The notes under the pieces are model-generated. The model made no database searches, was not told where the DNA came from, and saw only the letters and a program-made list of their open reading frames with translations. The position numbers were made by a program, and so were the translations under genes. A stretch of DNA of 64,000 bases from Methylobacterium sp. 10 (lineage in GTDB: Bacteria > Pseudomonadota > Alphaproteobacteria > Rhizobiales > Beijerinckiaceae), in the NCBI RefSeq assembly GCF_000519085.1, contig NZ_KI912577.1:3652035-3716034 (forward strand), given 5' to 3'. Positions 52,148 to 62,651 of the stretch are shown one piece after another (position 1 is the first letter of the stretch; each line of letters opens with the position of its first letter).

Positions 52148-54298
52148 TCAGGCGGGTGCGAGGCGGGTGAGGCGGTCGAGGAGGGCGCGGTCGTGGAGGA
52201 GGGCCATGCGCTCCTTGGGGCTAAGCCACTCGGCGGCCTCGGCGATGGTCTCGGCCTCCACCACCTTGGCCTGGGCGAGGGCGCGGTCGGTGTCGATCAC
52301 GCCGCGGGGGCGTTTGGGCATCTCGGGCAGCATCAAGGCATGGGCCTCGGCGAAGCCCGCATCGGCGTGGAGGGCGCGGATCGCATCGGCATCGTCGAGG
52401 CCGGCCTCGGCGTTGCGGGCGGCGATCGCTCCGGCGCTCGACGCGATGGCGGGCGGGTCGCGCTCCTCCGGTGTCATCAGCAGGCCGAGGCGCTTGAGGG
52501 CGAGGCCCCAGGAGAGCTGGCCGCTCGCCCAGGAGATCGGGATCGCCAGGACGAGACCCAGGATGGTGGGCGACATCCACAGGAACAGCGAGGTGGCGAT
52601 GGCGAAGGCGGCGATGCCGGTCACCAGCCCCAGCACCATGTGCCAGCGGTGGCGGCGGACGATGTCGCGGAAGGGAATTGAGCCGTCGTCGCGCCGCTGC
52701 GGGTTCCAGCCGGTGTCGCGCCCCACCAGGATCTCGAACACCGAGCCGGACTGGATCAGCATGGCGATGGGGGCGATGAGGGCCGAGAGGATCGTCTCGA
52801 TCAGGCTCGACAGGACGAGGCGGATGGCGCCGCCCGAGGCCCGGCGCACCGGCCCGTCGACGAGGGCGAGGATCAGCCCCAGCAGCTTCGGGGCCAGCAG
52901 GATGCCCATGGTGAGGCCGAACAGCTGGAGCGCGCGCACGGGGTCGAAGCGCGGCCAGACCGGGTAGAGCCCGAACTCGGAGGTGAAGTATTCCGGCCGC
53001 ACATAGGCGGTCTGCAGCACCAGGGCGATACCGACCACGAGCTGGCCGAGCCAGAGCGGGGAGGCGACGTAGCCGGCGATGCCGGTGGCGAAATGCTGGC
53101 GCGAGGCCAGCGTCAGGCCCGCCGCCCCGATGACGCGGCTGTGCTGGAGGTTGCCCTGGGCCCAGCGGCGGTCGCGGACAGCCACGTCGATGAGGGAGGG
53201 CGGGCTCTCCTCGTAGGAGCCGGGCAGGGCGGGCAGCATGGTCACGCTCCAGCCGGCCCGCCGGATCAGCGCCGCCTCGACGAAATCGTGGCTGAGGATG
53301 TGGCCGCCGAAGGGCGGTTTTCCCTTGAGGTCGGGCAGGCCGCAGGCCTCCGCGAAGGCGCGGGTGCGGATGATGGCGTTGTGGCCCCAGTAATTGCCGT
53401 CGCGGCCCGACCAGACCGAGAGGCCGGTGGCGATGACCGGGCCGTAGATGCGGGCGGCGAATTGCTGGACGCGGGCGAACAGGGTGTTGCGGTTGATGAT
53501 GAGCGGCAGCGACTGGATGATGCCGGAATCGGGGTCGGCCTCCATGGCGGCGGCGAGATGCACCACGCAAGGACCCGTCATCAGGCTGTCGGCGTCGAGC
53601 ACCAGCATGTGGTCGTAGGCCCCGCCCCAGCGGGAGACGAAGTCGCCGATATTGCCGGCCTTGCGGTGGTGGTTCTTCGCCCGGTGCCGGTAATACAGCC
53701 GCGCATCCTCGCCCCAGCGCGCCCGCAGGGCCAGGAAGGCGCGCTCCTCGGCGATCCAGGCATCGCCGACCGTCGAGTCCGACAGGACGAAATAGTCGAA
53801 GGCCTCGCCGTGGCCCGTGGCATCGATCTCCGCCCGCATGGCGTCCACGGCAGCGAAGGTGCGGGCGGTGGCCTCGTTATAGACCGGCATGACGATGGCG
53901 GTGCGGGCGGCGAGCCGGTTCGGCGCAAGCGGCGCCTTCGGACGGCGCAGGAGGGTGGCGAATCCGAGGATCGCGCTCATGAAGGAGAGGGCGATCCAGG
54001 AGAAGTTCAGGGTGAAGAGCACGAGCAGCACGTATTGCAGCGCCGTCGTCCCGCCCGAGACCGCGACGACTTCGTACATCTCCAGCGCACCGTAGGCGGT
54101 CAGCAGCGCCGCCCCGCCGAAGACGAGGGCGCGGGCGGCCCAGGGCCGCCGCAGGGGCTTGGCCGGCCGGTGGCCCGAAGCAGGGTCCCAGCAGTCGAGG
54201 TCCTGCACCGGCATGGGCAGCCGCACTTCGGGGGGCATCGCCGGCCGGAAGGAATCCGGAGCGTTGGGGGAAAGCGTGTGCGTGTTCAGGGTGTCCAC
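52148..54298 (-). CDS. opgH: Glucans biosynthesis glucosyltransferase OpgH (MdoH)
   Basis: 716 residues, shorter than the 847 of E. coli mainly at the ends. Several inner-membrane helices flank a GT2 domain: TAIVMPVYNEATARTFAAVD near residue 135, MLVLDADSLMTG near 232 with the DxD, LSHDFVEAALIRRAGW near 335 and VRDRRWAQGNLQHSRV near 370 with the Q/RxxRW motif. It polymerises beta-1,2 glucan from UDP-glucose for osmoregulated periplasmic glucans. Its ATG overlaps the end of opgG by 13 bases, so the two are one operon with the order G-H. Confidence 0.95.
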   Translation of the reverse strand: MDTLNTHTLSPNAPDSFRPAMPPEVRLPMPVQDLDCWDPASGHRPAKPLRRPWAARALVFGGAALLTAYGALEMYEVVAVSGGTTALQYVLLVLFTLNFSWIALSFMSAILGFATLLRRPKAPLAPNRLAARTAIVMPVYNEATARTFAAVDAMRAEIDATGHGEAFDYFVLSDSTVGDAWIAEERAFLALRARWGEDARLYYRHRAKNHHRKAGNIGDFVSRWGGAYDHMLVLDADSLMTGPCVVHLAAAMEADPDSGIIQSLPLIINRNTLFARVQQFAARIYGPVIATGLSVWSGRDGNYWGHNAIIRTRAFAEACGLPDLKGKPPFGGHILSHDFVEAALIRRAGWSVTMLPALPGSYEESPPSLIDVAVRDRRWAQGNLQHSRVIGAAGLTLASRQHFATGIAGYVASPLWLGQLVVGIALVLQTAYVRPEYFTSEFGLYPVWPRFDPVRALQLFGLTMGILLAPKLLGLILALVDGPVRRASGGAIRLVLSSLIETILSALIAPIAMLIQSGSVFEILVGRDTGWNPQRRDDGSIPFRDIVRRHRWHMVLGLVTGIAAFAIATSLFLWMSPTILGLVLAIPISWASGQLSWGLALKRLGLLMTPEERDPPAIASSAGAIAARNAEAGLDDADAIRALHADAGFAEAHALMLPEMPKRPRGVIDTDRALAQAKVVEAETIAEAAEWLSPKERMALLHDRALLDRLTRLAPA

Positions 54299-55893
54299 CG
54301 GTAGAGCCAGGTTTCGGTGACGGGGGCATCCCCGCGCTTGAGCAGGAGGCGCAGTTCGCAGGTCTTCTCGCCGCCCGGATCGAGCTCGAAGGAGACGCGC
54401 ACCGTCTTACGGTCGGGATAGCGGTAGAGGGTCGGGGGCGCCACCGTTCCGGGCGAGGTCAGGAGCGTCGGCTGCAGGTCGGGATCGGCGAACAGGCCCT
54501 CGCCGGTGAAATCGACGAGGAACAGGCGGCGGTTGCCCTCGCCCTTCGCCTTGCCGCTGCGCGTCCCGGAGACGAGGGCCACGGGGGGCGCCTCGGGGGG
54601 CTGCCAGCACCAGTGCTGGCGATAGCCGAAGGGAAACTCGGCGCCCGCCTCCAGCTTGGCCTTCGGCCGCCAATAGGCGAGCACGTTCTCGTTGAACTCG
54701 GAATCGCTCGGGATCTCCAGCAGGGTCACCGCGCCCGGCCCCCAAGTGCCGAACGGTTCGAGCCAGAGCGAGGGGCGCCACTCCCAATGCTGCAGGTCGT
54801 CCTCGAAGTCGGCGTAGCTGCGCGCCCGCTGCATCAGTCCGAACCCTTTCGGGTTCTCGTCGACGAAGGACGAGACCTGCAGGGTCTCCGGGTTGCGGGC
54901 CGGGCGCCAGATCGCCTCGTTGGCGCCGGTGCGGATCTGAAGGCCGGTGGAGGCATAGGCGCCGGCCCGGGCGTCATCGGCGCCGCGCCGGTCGTAGGGG
55001 CCGAAGAAGTAGCTCGTGGTCATGCCGCCGAGCCCCAGATGGTCGATGGCGGCGCGGGCGAACACCGTGCCCTCGACGTCGCAGAGCGAGGCGCCGCCCG
55101 GCCGCAGGCTCATCCTGAGCGCGGCGGTGGCCGAGGGGGAATCCACGAGGCAGTGCAGCACCAGCGGGCCGCCGGGACCGGGACGCTCGACCCAGATGGC
55201 GCGGAGCTCGGGGAATTCCTCGCCGCGGGAATCGGCCGGGCGCAGGGTGAGGGCGCGGGCGGTGACGCCGAAACCCTGGCCGGTGGCCACGAGGCGGAAG
55301 AACGACGCCCCCTGGAAGGTGGCGAAATCGGTGAGTTCGCCGCCATCGAACCGGGCGCGGATGCGCAGGCCCGAATAGCCGGGATCGTCCTTGAACTCGG
55401 GCAGGGCGATGCCCTCCGCCTCGAACCGGGAGCGATCGTAGGCCAGCGGCCGTACCGCGCCGTCCTCCACCAGCGCCAGGGCCACCCGGCCGGTGAAGAC
55501 CGAGCCGCGATGCAGGGGCTCGAGGGTGAATCCGAAGGCGTCGTTCGACCAGATCGCGCTCCCCGGCACGGTCCGGATGGCGCTGTACTGCTCCCGGTTG
55601 AGGCCGGTCAGGGCACCGGGTAGGTCGTCGGTGCGGGGGGCGATGAAGGGGCGTTTGGCCAGCGCGCGGGCGAGGTCGGGCACCGTATGGCCGAGGAACG
55701 GCGCGCCTGCGGCGGGGAGGGCGGGGGCGTCCTCCGCCAAGGCGGCGGTGCCGGGGAGAGAGAGGGCCAGCGCGGCGGCGCCCGCCTGCCAAAGAAGCTC
55801 CCGGCGGCTCCGGTCCTGCGGCCCCGTCACCAGGGAATCATCGGAGGAGGGCTCTGTCACGGCGCAGCGAAGTCCCGGAATCGTCGGCGTCAT
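54286..55893 (-). CDS. opgG: Periplasmic glucan biosynthesis protein OpgG (MdoG)
   Basis: 535 residues from ATG 55893 (AGGT nearby); the frame opens to 55974 but with no better start. A twin-arginine-like signal DRSRRELLWQAGAAALALSL lies near residues 25-45, consistent with Tat export. The body has the MdoG pattern: VPDLARALAKRPFIAPRTDD, GASFFRLVATGQGFGVTARA, TTSYFFGPYDRRG, WRPSLWLEPFGTWGPGAVTL and LEAGAEFPFGYRQHWCWQPP. It is needed to branch or release the glucan backbone in the periplasm. Confidence 0.93.
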   Translation of the reverse strand: MTPTIPGLRCAVTEPSSDDSLVTGPQDRSRRELLWQAGAAALALSLPGTAALAEDAPALPAAGAPFLGHTVPDLARALAKRPFIAPRTDDLPGALTGLNREQYSAIRTVPGSAIWSNDAFGFTLEPLHRGSVFTGRVALALVEDGAVRPLAYDRSRFEAEGIALPEFKDDPGYSGLRIRARFDGGELTDFATFQGASFFRLVATGQGFGVTARALTLRPADSRGEEFPELRAIWVERPGPGGPLVLHCLVDSPSATAALRMSLRPGGASLCDVEGTVFARAAIDHLGLGGMTTSYFFGPYDRRGADDARAGAYASTGLQIRTGANEAIWRPARNPETLQVSSFVDENPKGFGLMQRARSYADFEDDLQHWEWRPSLWLEPFGTWGPGAVTLLEIPSDSEFNENVLAYWRPKAKLEAGAEFPFGYRQHWCWQPPEAPPVALVSGTRSGKAKGEGNRRLFLVDFTGEGLFADPDLQPTLLTSPGTVAPPTLYRYPDRKTVRVSFELDPGGEKTCELRLLLKRGDAPVTETWLYRWTP

Positions 55894-56137
55894 TGGACCT
55901 GTGATGTCGGCGCGGGAAGGCGCGGGGTGCGATGCGGTAGGCCCCGGCTTTACCACGGTGCGGCCTGAACCCAACCTTAAGCCGGAAACGACCGAAACCG
56001 TTCACGGGACCGCGAAATTTCGGACAAGCGAGGGGCCGGACGGTGCCGGGCGCGGGTGGCGGGAGGAGCTCGGACTGGCCGAACGGCCGCGCTTATGACA
56101 GATTTCCTGGGTCGTTCACCTCACACGAGGCACCTCA

Positions 56138-56377
56138 TTGGCTCTGATTCCATGCCCTGCCTGCTCGCGACAGGTCTCCGCGCAAGCCTTGGCCTGCCCG
56201 GGCTGCGGCCATCCCGGCGAGGCCGTTTCCCCCGCGGGAGGCGGCGTCGCGCGCATGCTGGGAACCGTCGCAGGCACCTACATCTCCACCACCACGCTGG
56301 CGAGCCTGGTCCTCGGGGTCGTCATGTTCGTGTGCGTGGCCGCCGTGCTGATCACCCTGATCCTCAAGAGCCAGTGA
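56138..56377 (+). CDS. Small zinc-ribbon membrane protein
   Basis: 79 residues starting at TTG 56138 with CGAGG 7 bases before; the coding start MALIPCPACSRQVSAQALAC then PGCGHPG is so typical of zinc-ribbon proteins that the TTG start is credible. Two CxxC pairs form the ribbon and one membrane helix follows (LASLVLGVVMFVCVAAVLIT). Function unknown. glmU follows 136 bases downstream. Confidence 0.8.
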   Translation: MALIPCPACSRQVSAQALACPGCGHPGEAVSPAGGGVARMLGTVAGTYISTTTLASLVLGVVMFVCVAAVLITLILKSQ

Positions 56378-56513
56378 CCGGGACGAGGCGGGCCGGACCT
56401 CCGTCGGCCAATCCCGTTCACCGGCCGGGCGGACTTGCTAGCGGGCAAGCCGCGCAGTAGCGCAGCCGGACAGGACGCGAACCGGCCCCCGGCCCGACAG
56501 CGGTGGAGCGACG

Positions 56514-57917
56514 ATGACGGCGCAGACCAGCATTTCGAGCGAGACCGCCAGGACGGGCGGGCGCAGCCTCACCGCCATCGTGCTGGCTGCCGGCAAGGGC
56601 ACGCGGATGCGCTCCGACCTGCCCAAGGTGCTGCATGCGGTGGCCGGACGGACCATGCTCGGCCACGTACTCGCCGCCGCGAGCGAGGCCGGGGCGACCC
56701 GCATCGCCGTGGTGGTGGAGCCGGGGCAGGAGGCGGTGGCCGCCGAGATCGCGCGGGCGGCGCCCGGCGCCTCGGTCCATCCACAGGTGGAGCGCCTCGG
56801 CACGGCCCATGCGGTGCTCGCCGCCCGCGAGGCCCTGGACGCGGGCTCCGACGACGTGGTCATCGCCTTCGGCGACACCCCCCTCGTCACCGGGACCACC
56901 CTCACCCGTCTCCGCGCCCCCCTGGCCGAGGGGGCGGCGGTGGCGGTCCTGGCTTTCACGTCGGAGAATCCCGCCGGCTACGGGCGGGTGCTCACCCAAG
57001 GCGGTCGCGTGCTCGCCATCCGCGAGGAGAAGGATGCGAGCGCGGAGGAGCGCGCCGTCACCCTGTGCAATGCCGGCCTCATGGCGCTCTCCGGTCCCCA
57101 TGCCCTCGCCCTGCTCACGCGGATCGGCAACGCCAACGCGGCGGGCGAGTATTACCTGCCCGACGCGGTCGCCCTCGCGGTGGCGGACGGACTCGACGTG
57201 GCGGTGGTGCCCGTGGACGAGGCCGAGGCGCAGGGCGTCAACGACCGGGTTCAGCTCAGCGTCGCCGAGGCGACGATCCAGGCCCGCCTGCGCCGCGCGG
57301 CGCAGATCGGGGGAGCCACGCTGGTCGCGCCGGAAACGGTTTTTCTGAGCGTCGACACGGTGTTGGGCCGGGACGTTCTCGTGGAACCTCATGTGGTGTT
57401 CGGCCCCAAAGTCACCGTGGGCGACCGTTGCGTGATCCATGCCTTCTCGCATCTCGAAGGTGCGACCCTGGCGCGGGGCGTCCATATCGGCCCCTATGCG
57501 CGGCTCCGGCCGGGGGCCGTGCTGGAGACCGGCTCGCGCATCGGCAATTTCGTCGAGATGAAGAACGCGCGCCTCGGCGAGGGCGCCAAGGCCAATCACC
57601 TCACCTATCTCGGCGATGCCGAGATCGGGCCGGGCGCGAATGTCGGGGCGGGCACCATCACCTGCAACTATGATGGGGTGAACAAGCACCGCACCGAGAT
57701 CGGGGCCGGCGCCTTCATCGGCTCGAACACCGCCCTGGTGGCGCCCGTGAGCGTCGGAGCCGGCGCCATCGTCGGCGCGGGTTCGGTCATCACCACCCCG
57801 GTGCCGGCCAATGCCCTCGCCATCGCCCGAAGCCGCCAGCGCATCATCGAGGGCGTGGCCGGCGGAATGCGCGCGGGGCTGCAGGCGCTCAAGGAAACCC
57901 GATCCAAGAAAGACTAG
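56514..57917 (+). CDS. glmU: Bifunctional GlcN-1-P acetyltransferase / GlcNAc-1-P uridylyltransferase
   Basis: 467 residues. The N-terminal uridylyltransferase has [20 protein letters not shown] near residue 25, [14 protein letters not shown] (Q/G-TAHA) near 92 and FGDTPLVTG near 120. The C-terminal left-handed beta-helix acetyltransferase has [20 protein letters not shown] near 323, [20 protein letters not shown] and [20 protein letters not shown] with the catalytic His/Tyr/Asn region near 355-385. It makes UDP-GlcNAc for peptidoglycan and LPS. glmS follows after 247 bases in the same direction, the usual order. Confidence 0.97.
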   Translation: MTAQTSISSETARTGGRSLTAIVLAAGKGTRMRSDLPKVLHAVAGRTMLGHVLAAASEAGATRIAVVVEPGQEAVAAEIARAAPGASVHPQVERLGTAHAVLAAREALDAGSDDVVIAFGDTPLVTGTTLTRLRAPLAEGAAVAVLAFTSENPAGYGRVLTQGGRVLAIREEKDASAEERAVTLCNAGLMALSGPHALALLTRIGNANAAGEYYLPDAVALAVADGLDVAVVPVDEAEAQGVNDRVQLSVAEATIQARLRRAAQIGGATLVAPETVFLSVDTVLGRDVLVEPHVVFGPKVTVGDRCVIHAFSHLEGATLARGVHIGPYARLRPGAVLETGSRIGNFVEMKNARLGEGAKANHLTYLGDAEIGPGANVGAGTITCNYDGVNKHRTEIGAGAFIGSNTALVAPVSVGAGAIVGAGSVITTPVPANALAIARSRQRIIEGVAGGMRAGLQALKETRSKKD

Positions 57918-58164
57918 TATTTCTGGTGTTTTATCGGCAAGCGTGAATGTATGCGTTGAGCCAAATCCGGCCCCGGATACGGCGTGACGGCAGGAACCAC
58001 GGCAGGAACCCTGGCCGGATCGTGTTCCGATCCGGTACAAGGCCCCCCAGAAGGCTTGGGCCGCTCCTTGCGTGGGCCACCGCCAAAATCCCGGTCGGAG
58101 ACGTCGGAGGCCCGTCCTGCTTCCGCCATTCCGGCCCAGCCCCTTCGTGTGAGAAGAAACGACC

Positions 58165-59991
58165 ATGTGCGGAATCGTTGGCATCGTCGGGCATGAGGCG
58201 GTGGCGGGACAGGTGGTCGAAGCCCTGCGGCGCCTCGAATATCGCGGCTACGATTCGGCGGGCGTCGCCACGCTGGCGAACGGCCGGCTGGATCGCCGCC
58301 GCGCCGAAGGCAAGCTCTCCAACCTGGAGCTCAGACTGCGCGACGAGCCGCTGCCCGGCGCGATCGGCATCGGCCATACCCGCTGGGCGACCCATGGCCG
58401 GCCGAACGAGACCAATGCCCACCCCCATGCCACGGCGCGGCTGGCCGTCGTCCATAACGGCATCATCGAGAATTTCCGCGAGCTGAAGGCCGAGCTGCAG
58501 GCGAAGGGCGTGCGGTTCGAGAGCGAGACCGACACCGAGGTCGTAGCCCAGCTCGTCAGCGCCGAGATGGACAAGGGCCTGGGCCCGGTGGACGCGGTGG
58601 CCGCCGCCCTGCCGCGCCTGCGCGGCGCGTTCGCGCTGGGCTTCATCTTCGCCGGCCACGACGACCTCCTCATCGGCGCCCGCCACGGTGCGCCCCTGGC
58701 CATCGGCTTCGGCGAGGGCGAGACCTATCTCGGCTCGGATGCCCTCGCCCTCGCGCCCTTCACCGAGGAGATCACCTATCTGGAGGAGGGCGACTGGGCG
58801 GTGCTGACCCGCGAGGGCGCCACCATCCGCGACATCGACGGCAACCCGGTCTCGCGCCAGCGCCAGCGCATCGTCGCCCAGGCCTACCGGGTGGAGAAGG
58901 GCAACCACCGCCACTTCATGGCCAAGGAAATCCACGAGCAGCCCGAGGTGGTCGGCCGCACGCTGGCCCATTACGTCGATCTCGCCAATGGCCGGGTCAC
59001 CCTGCCCGAGGCGCTGCCGTTCGATTTCAAGGACCTCTCGCGGCTCTCGATCACCGCCTGCGGCACCGCCTATTATGCCGGGCTGGTGGCGAAATACTGG
59101 TTCGAATCCCTGGCGCGGCTGCCCGTGGAGATCGACGTCGCCTCCGAGGCGCGCTACCGCGAGCCGCCCCTCGACAGGGCCGGCCTGACTCTCGTCATCT
59201 CGCAATCGGGCGAGACCGCCGACACCCTGGCCTCCCTGCGCTACGCCAAGGACCAGGGCCAGCACACCCTGGCGGTGGTCAACGTGCCGACCTCCACCAT
59301 CGCCCGCGAGGCCTCGGCCGTGGTGCCGACGCTCGCCGGCCCCGAAATCGGCGTGGCCTCCACCAAGGCCTTCTCCTGCCAGCTCACGGTGCTCCTGTGC
59401 CTCGCCATCGCGGCCGGCCGGGCGCGGGGCACCCTCAGCGCAGAGCGCGAGCGCGAACTCGTCGACGCGCTCATCACCGTGCCGGGCCTGATGGCGGACG
59501 CGACCAAGCTGGAGGGTGAGATCGAACTCCTCGCCCGCGAGGTCTCGAAGGCCCGCGACGTCCTCTATCTCGGCCGCGGCACCAGCTACCCGATGGCCTT
59601 GGAGGGAGCGCTGAAGCTCAAGGAGATCAGCTACATCCATGCCGAGGGCTATGCCGCCGGCGAGCTCAAGCACGGTCCCATCGCCCTCATCGACGAGAGC
59701 GTGCCGGTCATCGTCATCGCGCCCCACGACGCGATCTTCGAGAAGACGGTGTCGAACATGCAGGAGGTGGCCGCGCGCGGCGGCCGCATCATCCTCATCG
59801 GCGACGCCAAGGGCGCGGCGGCCGCCGGCCTCGACACCATGGCGACGGTGACCATGCCCGACCTCGACCCGGTCGTGGCCCCCATCGTCTACGCCGTGCC
59901 GATCCAGCTCATCGCCTACCACACGGCCGTGTTCATGGGGAAAGACGTGGACCAGCCGCGCAACCTCGCCAAATCGGTCACGGTGGAATAG
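58165..59991 (+). CDS. glmS: Glutamine-fructose-6-phosphate aminotransferase (isomerising)
   Basis: 608 residues. The start MCGIVGIVGHEAVAGQVVEA gives the N-terminal nucleophile Cys2. The glutaminase domain contains YRGYDSAGVA and TRWATHGRPNETNAHPH. Two SIS isomerase domains follow: ITACGTAYYAGLVAKYWFE near residue 296, SQSGETADTLASLRYAKDQ near 345, and YLGRGTSYPMALEGALKLKE near 468. The C-terminus DQPRNLAKSVTVE is canonical. It makes glucosamine-6-phosphate, substrate of the GlmM/GlmU route. The 247-base leader shows no glmS ribozyme-like pattern, which is normal outside Firmicutes. Confidence 0.97.
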   Translation: MCGIVGIVGHEAVAGQVVEALRRLEYRGYDSAGVATLANGRLDRRRAEGKLSNLELRLRDEPLPGAIGIGHTRWATHGRPNETNAHPHATARLAVVHNGIIENFRELKAELQAKGVRFESETDTEVVAQLVSAEMDKGLGPVDAVAAALPRLRGAFALGFIFAGHDDLLIGARHGAPLAIGFGEGETYLGSDALALAPFTEEITYLEEGDWAVLTREGATIRDIDGNPVSRQRQRIVAQAYRVEKGNHRHFMAKEIHEQPEVVGRTLAHYVDLANGRVTLPEALPFDFKDLSRLSITACGTAYYAGLVAKYWFESLARLPVEIDVASEARYREPPLDRAGLTLVISQSGETADTLASLRYAKDQGQHTLAVVNVPTSTIAREASAVVPTLAGPEIGVASTKAFSCQLTVLLCLAIAAGRARGTLSAERERELVDALITVPGLMADATKLEGEIELLAREVSKARDVLYLGRGTSYPMALEGALKLKEISYIHAEGYAAGELKHGPIALIDESVPVIVIAPHDAIFEKTVSNMQEVAARGGRIILIGDAKGAAAAGLDTMATVTMPDLDPVVAPIVYAVPIQLIAYHTAVFMGKDVDQPRNLAKSVTVE

Positions 59992-60159
59992 GCCGGAACC
60001 GCCACCGGAATCCGACGATTGTCAGGCGCTCCTCGAAACCGGGTCGCGTGGCGGTCGAAGCGGGGGTCGCATGGCGGTCGATCGGGACGACGCGGCATGG
60101 CCCATTGAACGGCCCGGTTGGGTGGCACCCGGACGGGTGCGCGGCGGCGGAGACCAGGT

Positions 60160-61206
60160 TTGACGTATCTCACGCTCGCCCTGCAGGGCATCGCCGGTCT
60201 GCTGGTGGCAGCGACGGCGCTGCCCCTGATCGAGACCAATCTCGGCTTCATCCGCAGCCTGGACTTCCCCCGGCTCCAGATCGCGGTGGCGTTGGCGGCC
60301 TGCCTCGTCGGCCTCCTGCTGGTCTCCAGGGACCTTCCCTCGCTGATCCTCGCCCTCGCCATGGCGGCGGCGCTGGTCACGCAGGTGCGCTATATCCTGC
60401 CCTTCACGCCCCTCGCCGCCACCCAGGCGAAGGCGGCCACGGCTTGCGAGCCGGGAGCCCGGCTCAGCCTCGTGGTGCTCAACGTCCTGCAGACGAACAG
60501 GAATTACGGCGCGGCCCTCGATCTCGTCACGCGCCGGTCCCCCGATCTCGTCCTGCTGCTGGAGACCGATTCCGGCTGGCAGGAGGCCATGGCTCCGTTG
60601 CGCGCGCTCTACCCGAACCGGGTCGAGCAGCCGCAGGACAACACCTACGGCCTGCTGTTCTACTCGCGCCTGCCCCTGCGCGGCCCCGAAATCCGCTTCC
60701 TGCTGCAGGACGACGTGCCGTCGCTGCGCACGCAGGTGGTGCTGCCGGACGGCGAGGCGGCGACGCTCTACGGCCTGCACCCACGCCCCCCGCATCCCGG
60801 CCATAGCAGTGCGCCCCGCGACGCCGAACTCGTGATCGTCGCCCGCGAGGTCGCGGAAGCGCCGGGACCGACCATCGTCGCCGGCGACCTCAACGACGTG
60901 GCCTGGTCCCGCACGACCCAATTGTTCCAGAGTATCAGCGGCTTGCTCGATCCGCGCCAGGGCCGCGGCCTGTTCGCGACCTTCCACGCGCAATGGCCGG
61001 TGATGCGCTGGCCCCTCGACCACGTCTTCTTCAGCGAGCATTTCCTGCTCGGCCACATGGAGCGGCTGCCCGATGTCGGCTCCGATCATTTCCCGATCAC
61101 GGTCAGCCTCTGCGCCGCGCCGCAGGCCCCTACACGGCAGGAGAAGCCCGAGGCCACCGCGGAGGATCATCGCGATGCCCAGGAGGCCATCGAGGCCGTG
61201 CGCTGA
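60160..61206 (+). CDS. Membrane-anchored endonuclease/exonuclease/phosphatase-family protein
   Basis: 348 residues if TTG 60160 is used (GGAG upstream); an upstream TTG at 60118 would add an Arg-rich piece. Three membrane helices come first (LTLALQGIAGLLVAATALPL, LQIAVALAACLVGLLLVS, LILALAMAAALVTQV). The EEP domain then has LVVLNVLQTNRNYGAALDLV (Asn), DLVLLLETDSGWQ (metal Glu), YGLHPRPPHPG (His), IVAGDLNDVAWS (D-x-N) and DVGSDHFPITVSL (catalytic D-H). This type hydrolyses phosphodiesters or phospholipids at the periplasmic face; the substrate is unknown. Confidence 0.85.
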   Translation: MTYLTLALQGIAGLLVAATALPLIETNLGFIRSLDFPRLQIAVALAACLVGLLLVSRDLPSLILALAMAAALVTQVRYILPFTPLAATQAKAATACEPGARLSLVVLNVLQTNRNYGAALDLVTRRSPDLVLLLETDSGWQEAMAPLRALYPNRVEQPQDNTYGLLFYSRLPLRGPEIRFLLQDDVPSLRTQVVLPDGEAATLYGLHPRPPHPGHSSAPRDAELVIVAREVAEAPGPTIVAGDLNDVAWSRTTQLFQSISGLLDPRQGRGLFATFHAQWPVMRWPLDHVFFSEHFLLGHMERLPDVGSDHFPITVSLCAAPQAPTRQEKPEATAEDHRDAQEAIEAVR

Positions 61207-61344
61207 CATGTTCGGAGTGGTGTCGACACGGCCCCTCTCCGGTAGCAGACTGGCCACCGCACATCGCCCGGCGCGCCTTGTGCTTGCCGGCCTTCGGGCC
61301 GGACAACCGACGCGAAGACCGTTCCGAGCTCAGGACGAGACGCC

Positions 61345-61986
61345 ATGGCGCACGATCACGATCATCACCACGACCATCCGGACCATGCGCATGGCAGCAG
61401 CCTCACCCCCATCGAGGCGCGGGTGAGGGCGCTGGAATCGCTGCTTCTCGAGAAAGGCTACGTCGAGGCCGACGCTCTCGATGCGCTCGTCGAGATGTAC
61501 GAGACCCGCATCGGCCCCCATAACGGCGCCCGTGTCGTCGCCCGCGCCTGGACCGATCCGGCCTATCGCGAACGGCTCCTCGCCGACGGGACGCCGGCCA
61601 TCGCGGAACTCGGCATCGGCGGGCGCGGCGGCGAGCACATGGTGGTGGTCGAGAATACGGCCGACGGCCACAACCTCGTCGTCTGCACCCTGTGCTCCTG
61701 CTATCCCTGGCCCGTGCTCGGCCTGCCGCCGGTCTGGTACAAGGCGCCGCCCTACCGCGCCCGCGCCGTCATCGACCCGCGCGGCGTCCTCGCCGAGTTC
61801 GGCCTGACCCTGCCCGAAACAACCCGCATCACCGTATGGGATTCCACGGCCGAGACCCGTTTCATGGTCCTGCCCCTGCGGCCCGCCGGCACCGAATCCC
61901 TGACCGAGGCCGAACTCGCCGCCCTGGTCACACGCGATTCCATGATCGGCACCGGGCTGCCGCTCGCCCCGGAGGCGGTCCGATGA
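61345..61986 (+). CDS. nthA: Nitrile hydratase alpha subunit, cobalt-type motif
   Basis: 213 residues. The metal site reads [20 protein letters not shown] near residue 112. C-T-L-C-S-C is the claw that binds a low-spin metal through oxidised cysteines; Thr at the second place is characteristic of Co(III) enzymes, Ser of Fe(III). The N-terminus [20 protein letters not shown] carries eight histidines and several aspartates, an unusual metal-binding tail. It hydrates nitriles to amides. Its stop overlaps nthB (ATGA). Confidence 0.93.
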   Translation: MAHDHDHHHDHPDHAHGSSLTPIEARVRALESLLLEKGYVEADALDALVEMYETRIGPHNGARVVARAWTDPAYRERLLADGTPAIAELGIGGRGGEHMVVVENTADGHNLVVCTLCSCYPWPVLGLPPVWYKAPPYRARAVIDPRGVLAEFGLTLPETTRITVWDSTAETRFMVLPLRPAGTESLTEAELAALVTRDSMIGTGLPLAPEAVR

Positions 61987-62651
61987 ACGGGGCGCAGGAT
62001 CTCGGCGGCGCCCACGGCTTCGGCCCCGTCATGCCGGAGGCGAACGAGCCGGTGTTTCATGGGGGGTGGGAGCGGCGGGTCTTCGCCCTTGCGCTGGCGA
62101 TGGGCTATACCGGTAGCTGGACCCTGGATGGTAGCCGCGCAGCGCGGGAATCGCTGCCGCCGGCGGAGTACCTCGCGTCGAGCTATTACGAGATCTGGCT
62201 CGCCGCCCTCGAAGCGCAGATCGTCGCCCATGGCCTTGCCACGCAAGAGGAAATCGCCGACGGCGCGAGCCGGGAACCGGCGCGGCCGGTCAAACGCGTG
62301 CTGGGCGCGGAGGAGATCGCGCCCCGCTTTTCGGCGGGATTCCCCAGCGACCGGCCAGCGGATGCGCCGGCCTTATATGCGGTACGCGACCCCGTCTTGA
62401 TGCGCAACGACCACCCCACCGGCCACACCCGCCTGCCCCGTTACGTCCGCGGACGGCGTGGCGTCATCGAGCGGGTCCATGGCGCCTTCGTCCTGCCCGA
62501 TGCCAGCGCGGAGGGCCGGGATGCCCCGCCGCAATGGCTCTACACGGTGGGGTTCGAGGCTACCGAGCTGTGGGGGGCGAACGCCGACCCGGGCGGGCGC
62601 GTCACCGTAGCCGCCTTCGAGGGATATCTCCTGCCGGGGACGCCGCGATGA
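61983..62651 (+). CDS. nthB: Nitrile hydratase beta subunit
   Basis: 222 residues. The opening [20 protein letters not shown] and then [20 protein letters not shown] is diagnostic of the beta subunit, as are [20 protein letters not shown] near residue 60 and the C-terminal barrel with [20 protein letters not shown] near 140 and ATELWG near 190. It pairs with NthA to form the active site at the interface. Overlaps both neighbours by 4 bases, so expression is coupled. Confidence 0.93.
   Translation: MNGAQDLGGAHGFGPVMPEANEPVFHGGWERRVFALALAMGYTGSWTLDGSRAARESLPPAEYLASSYYEIWLAALEAQIVAHGLATQEEIADGASREPARPVKRVLGAEEIAPRFSAGFPSDRPADAPALYAVRDPVLMRNDHPTGHTRLPRYVRGRRGVIERVHGAFVLPDASAEGRDAPPQWLYTVGFEATELWGANADPGGRVTVAAFEGYLLPGTPR

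Noticed and set aside
53093..54304. Long plus-strand frame opposite opgH
   Set aside because: Antisense shadow of opgH with no recognisable protein features.
57918..58164. Possible glmS ribozyme in the glmS leader
   Set aside because: No glmS-ribozyme core seen, and this class is essentially limited to Gram-positives.
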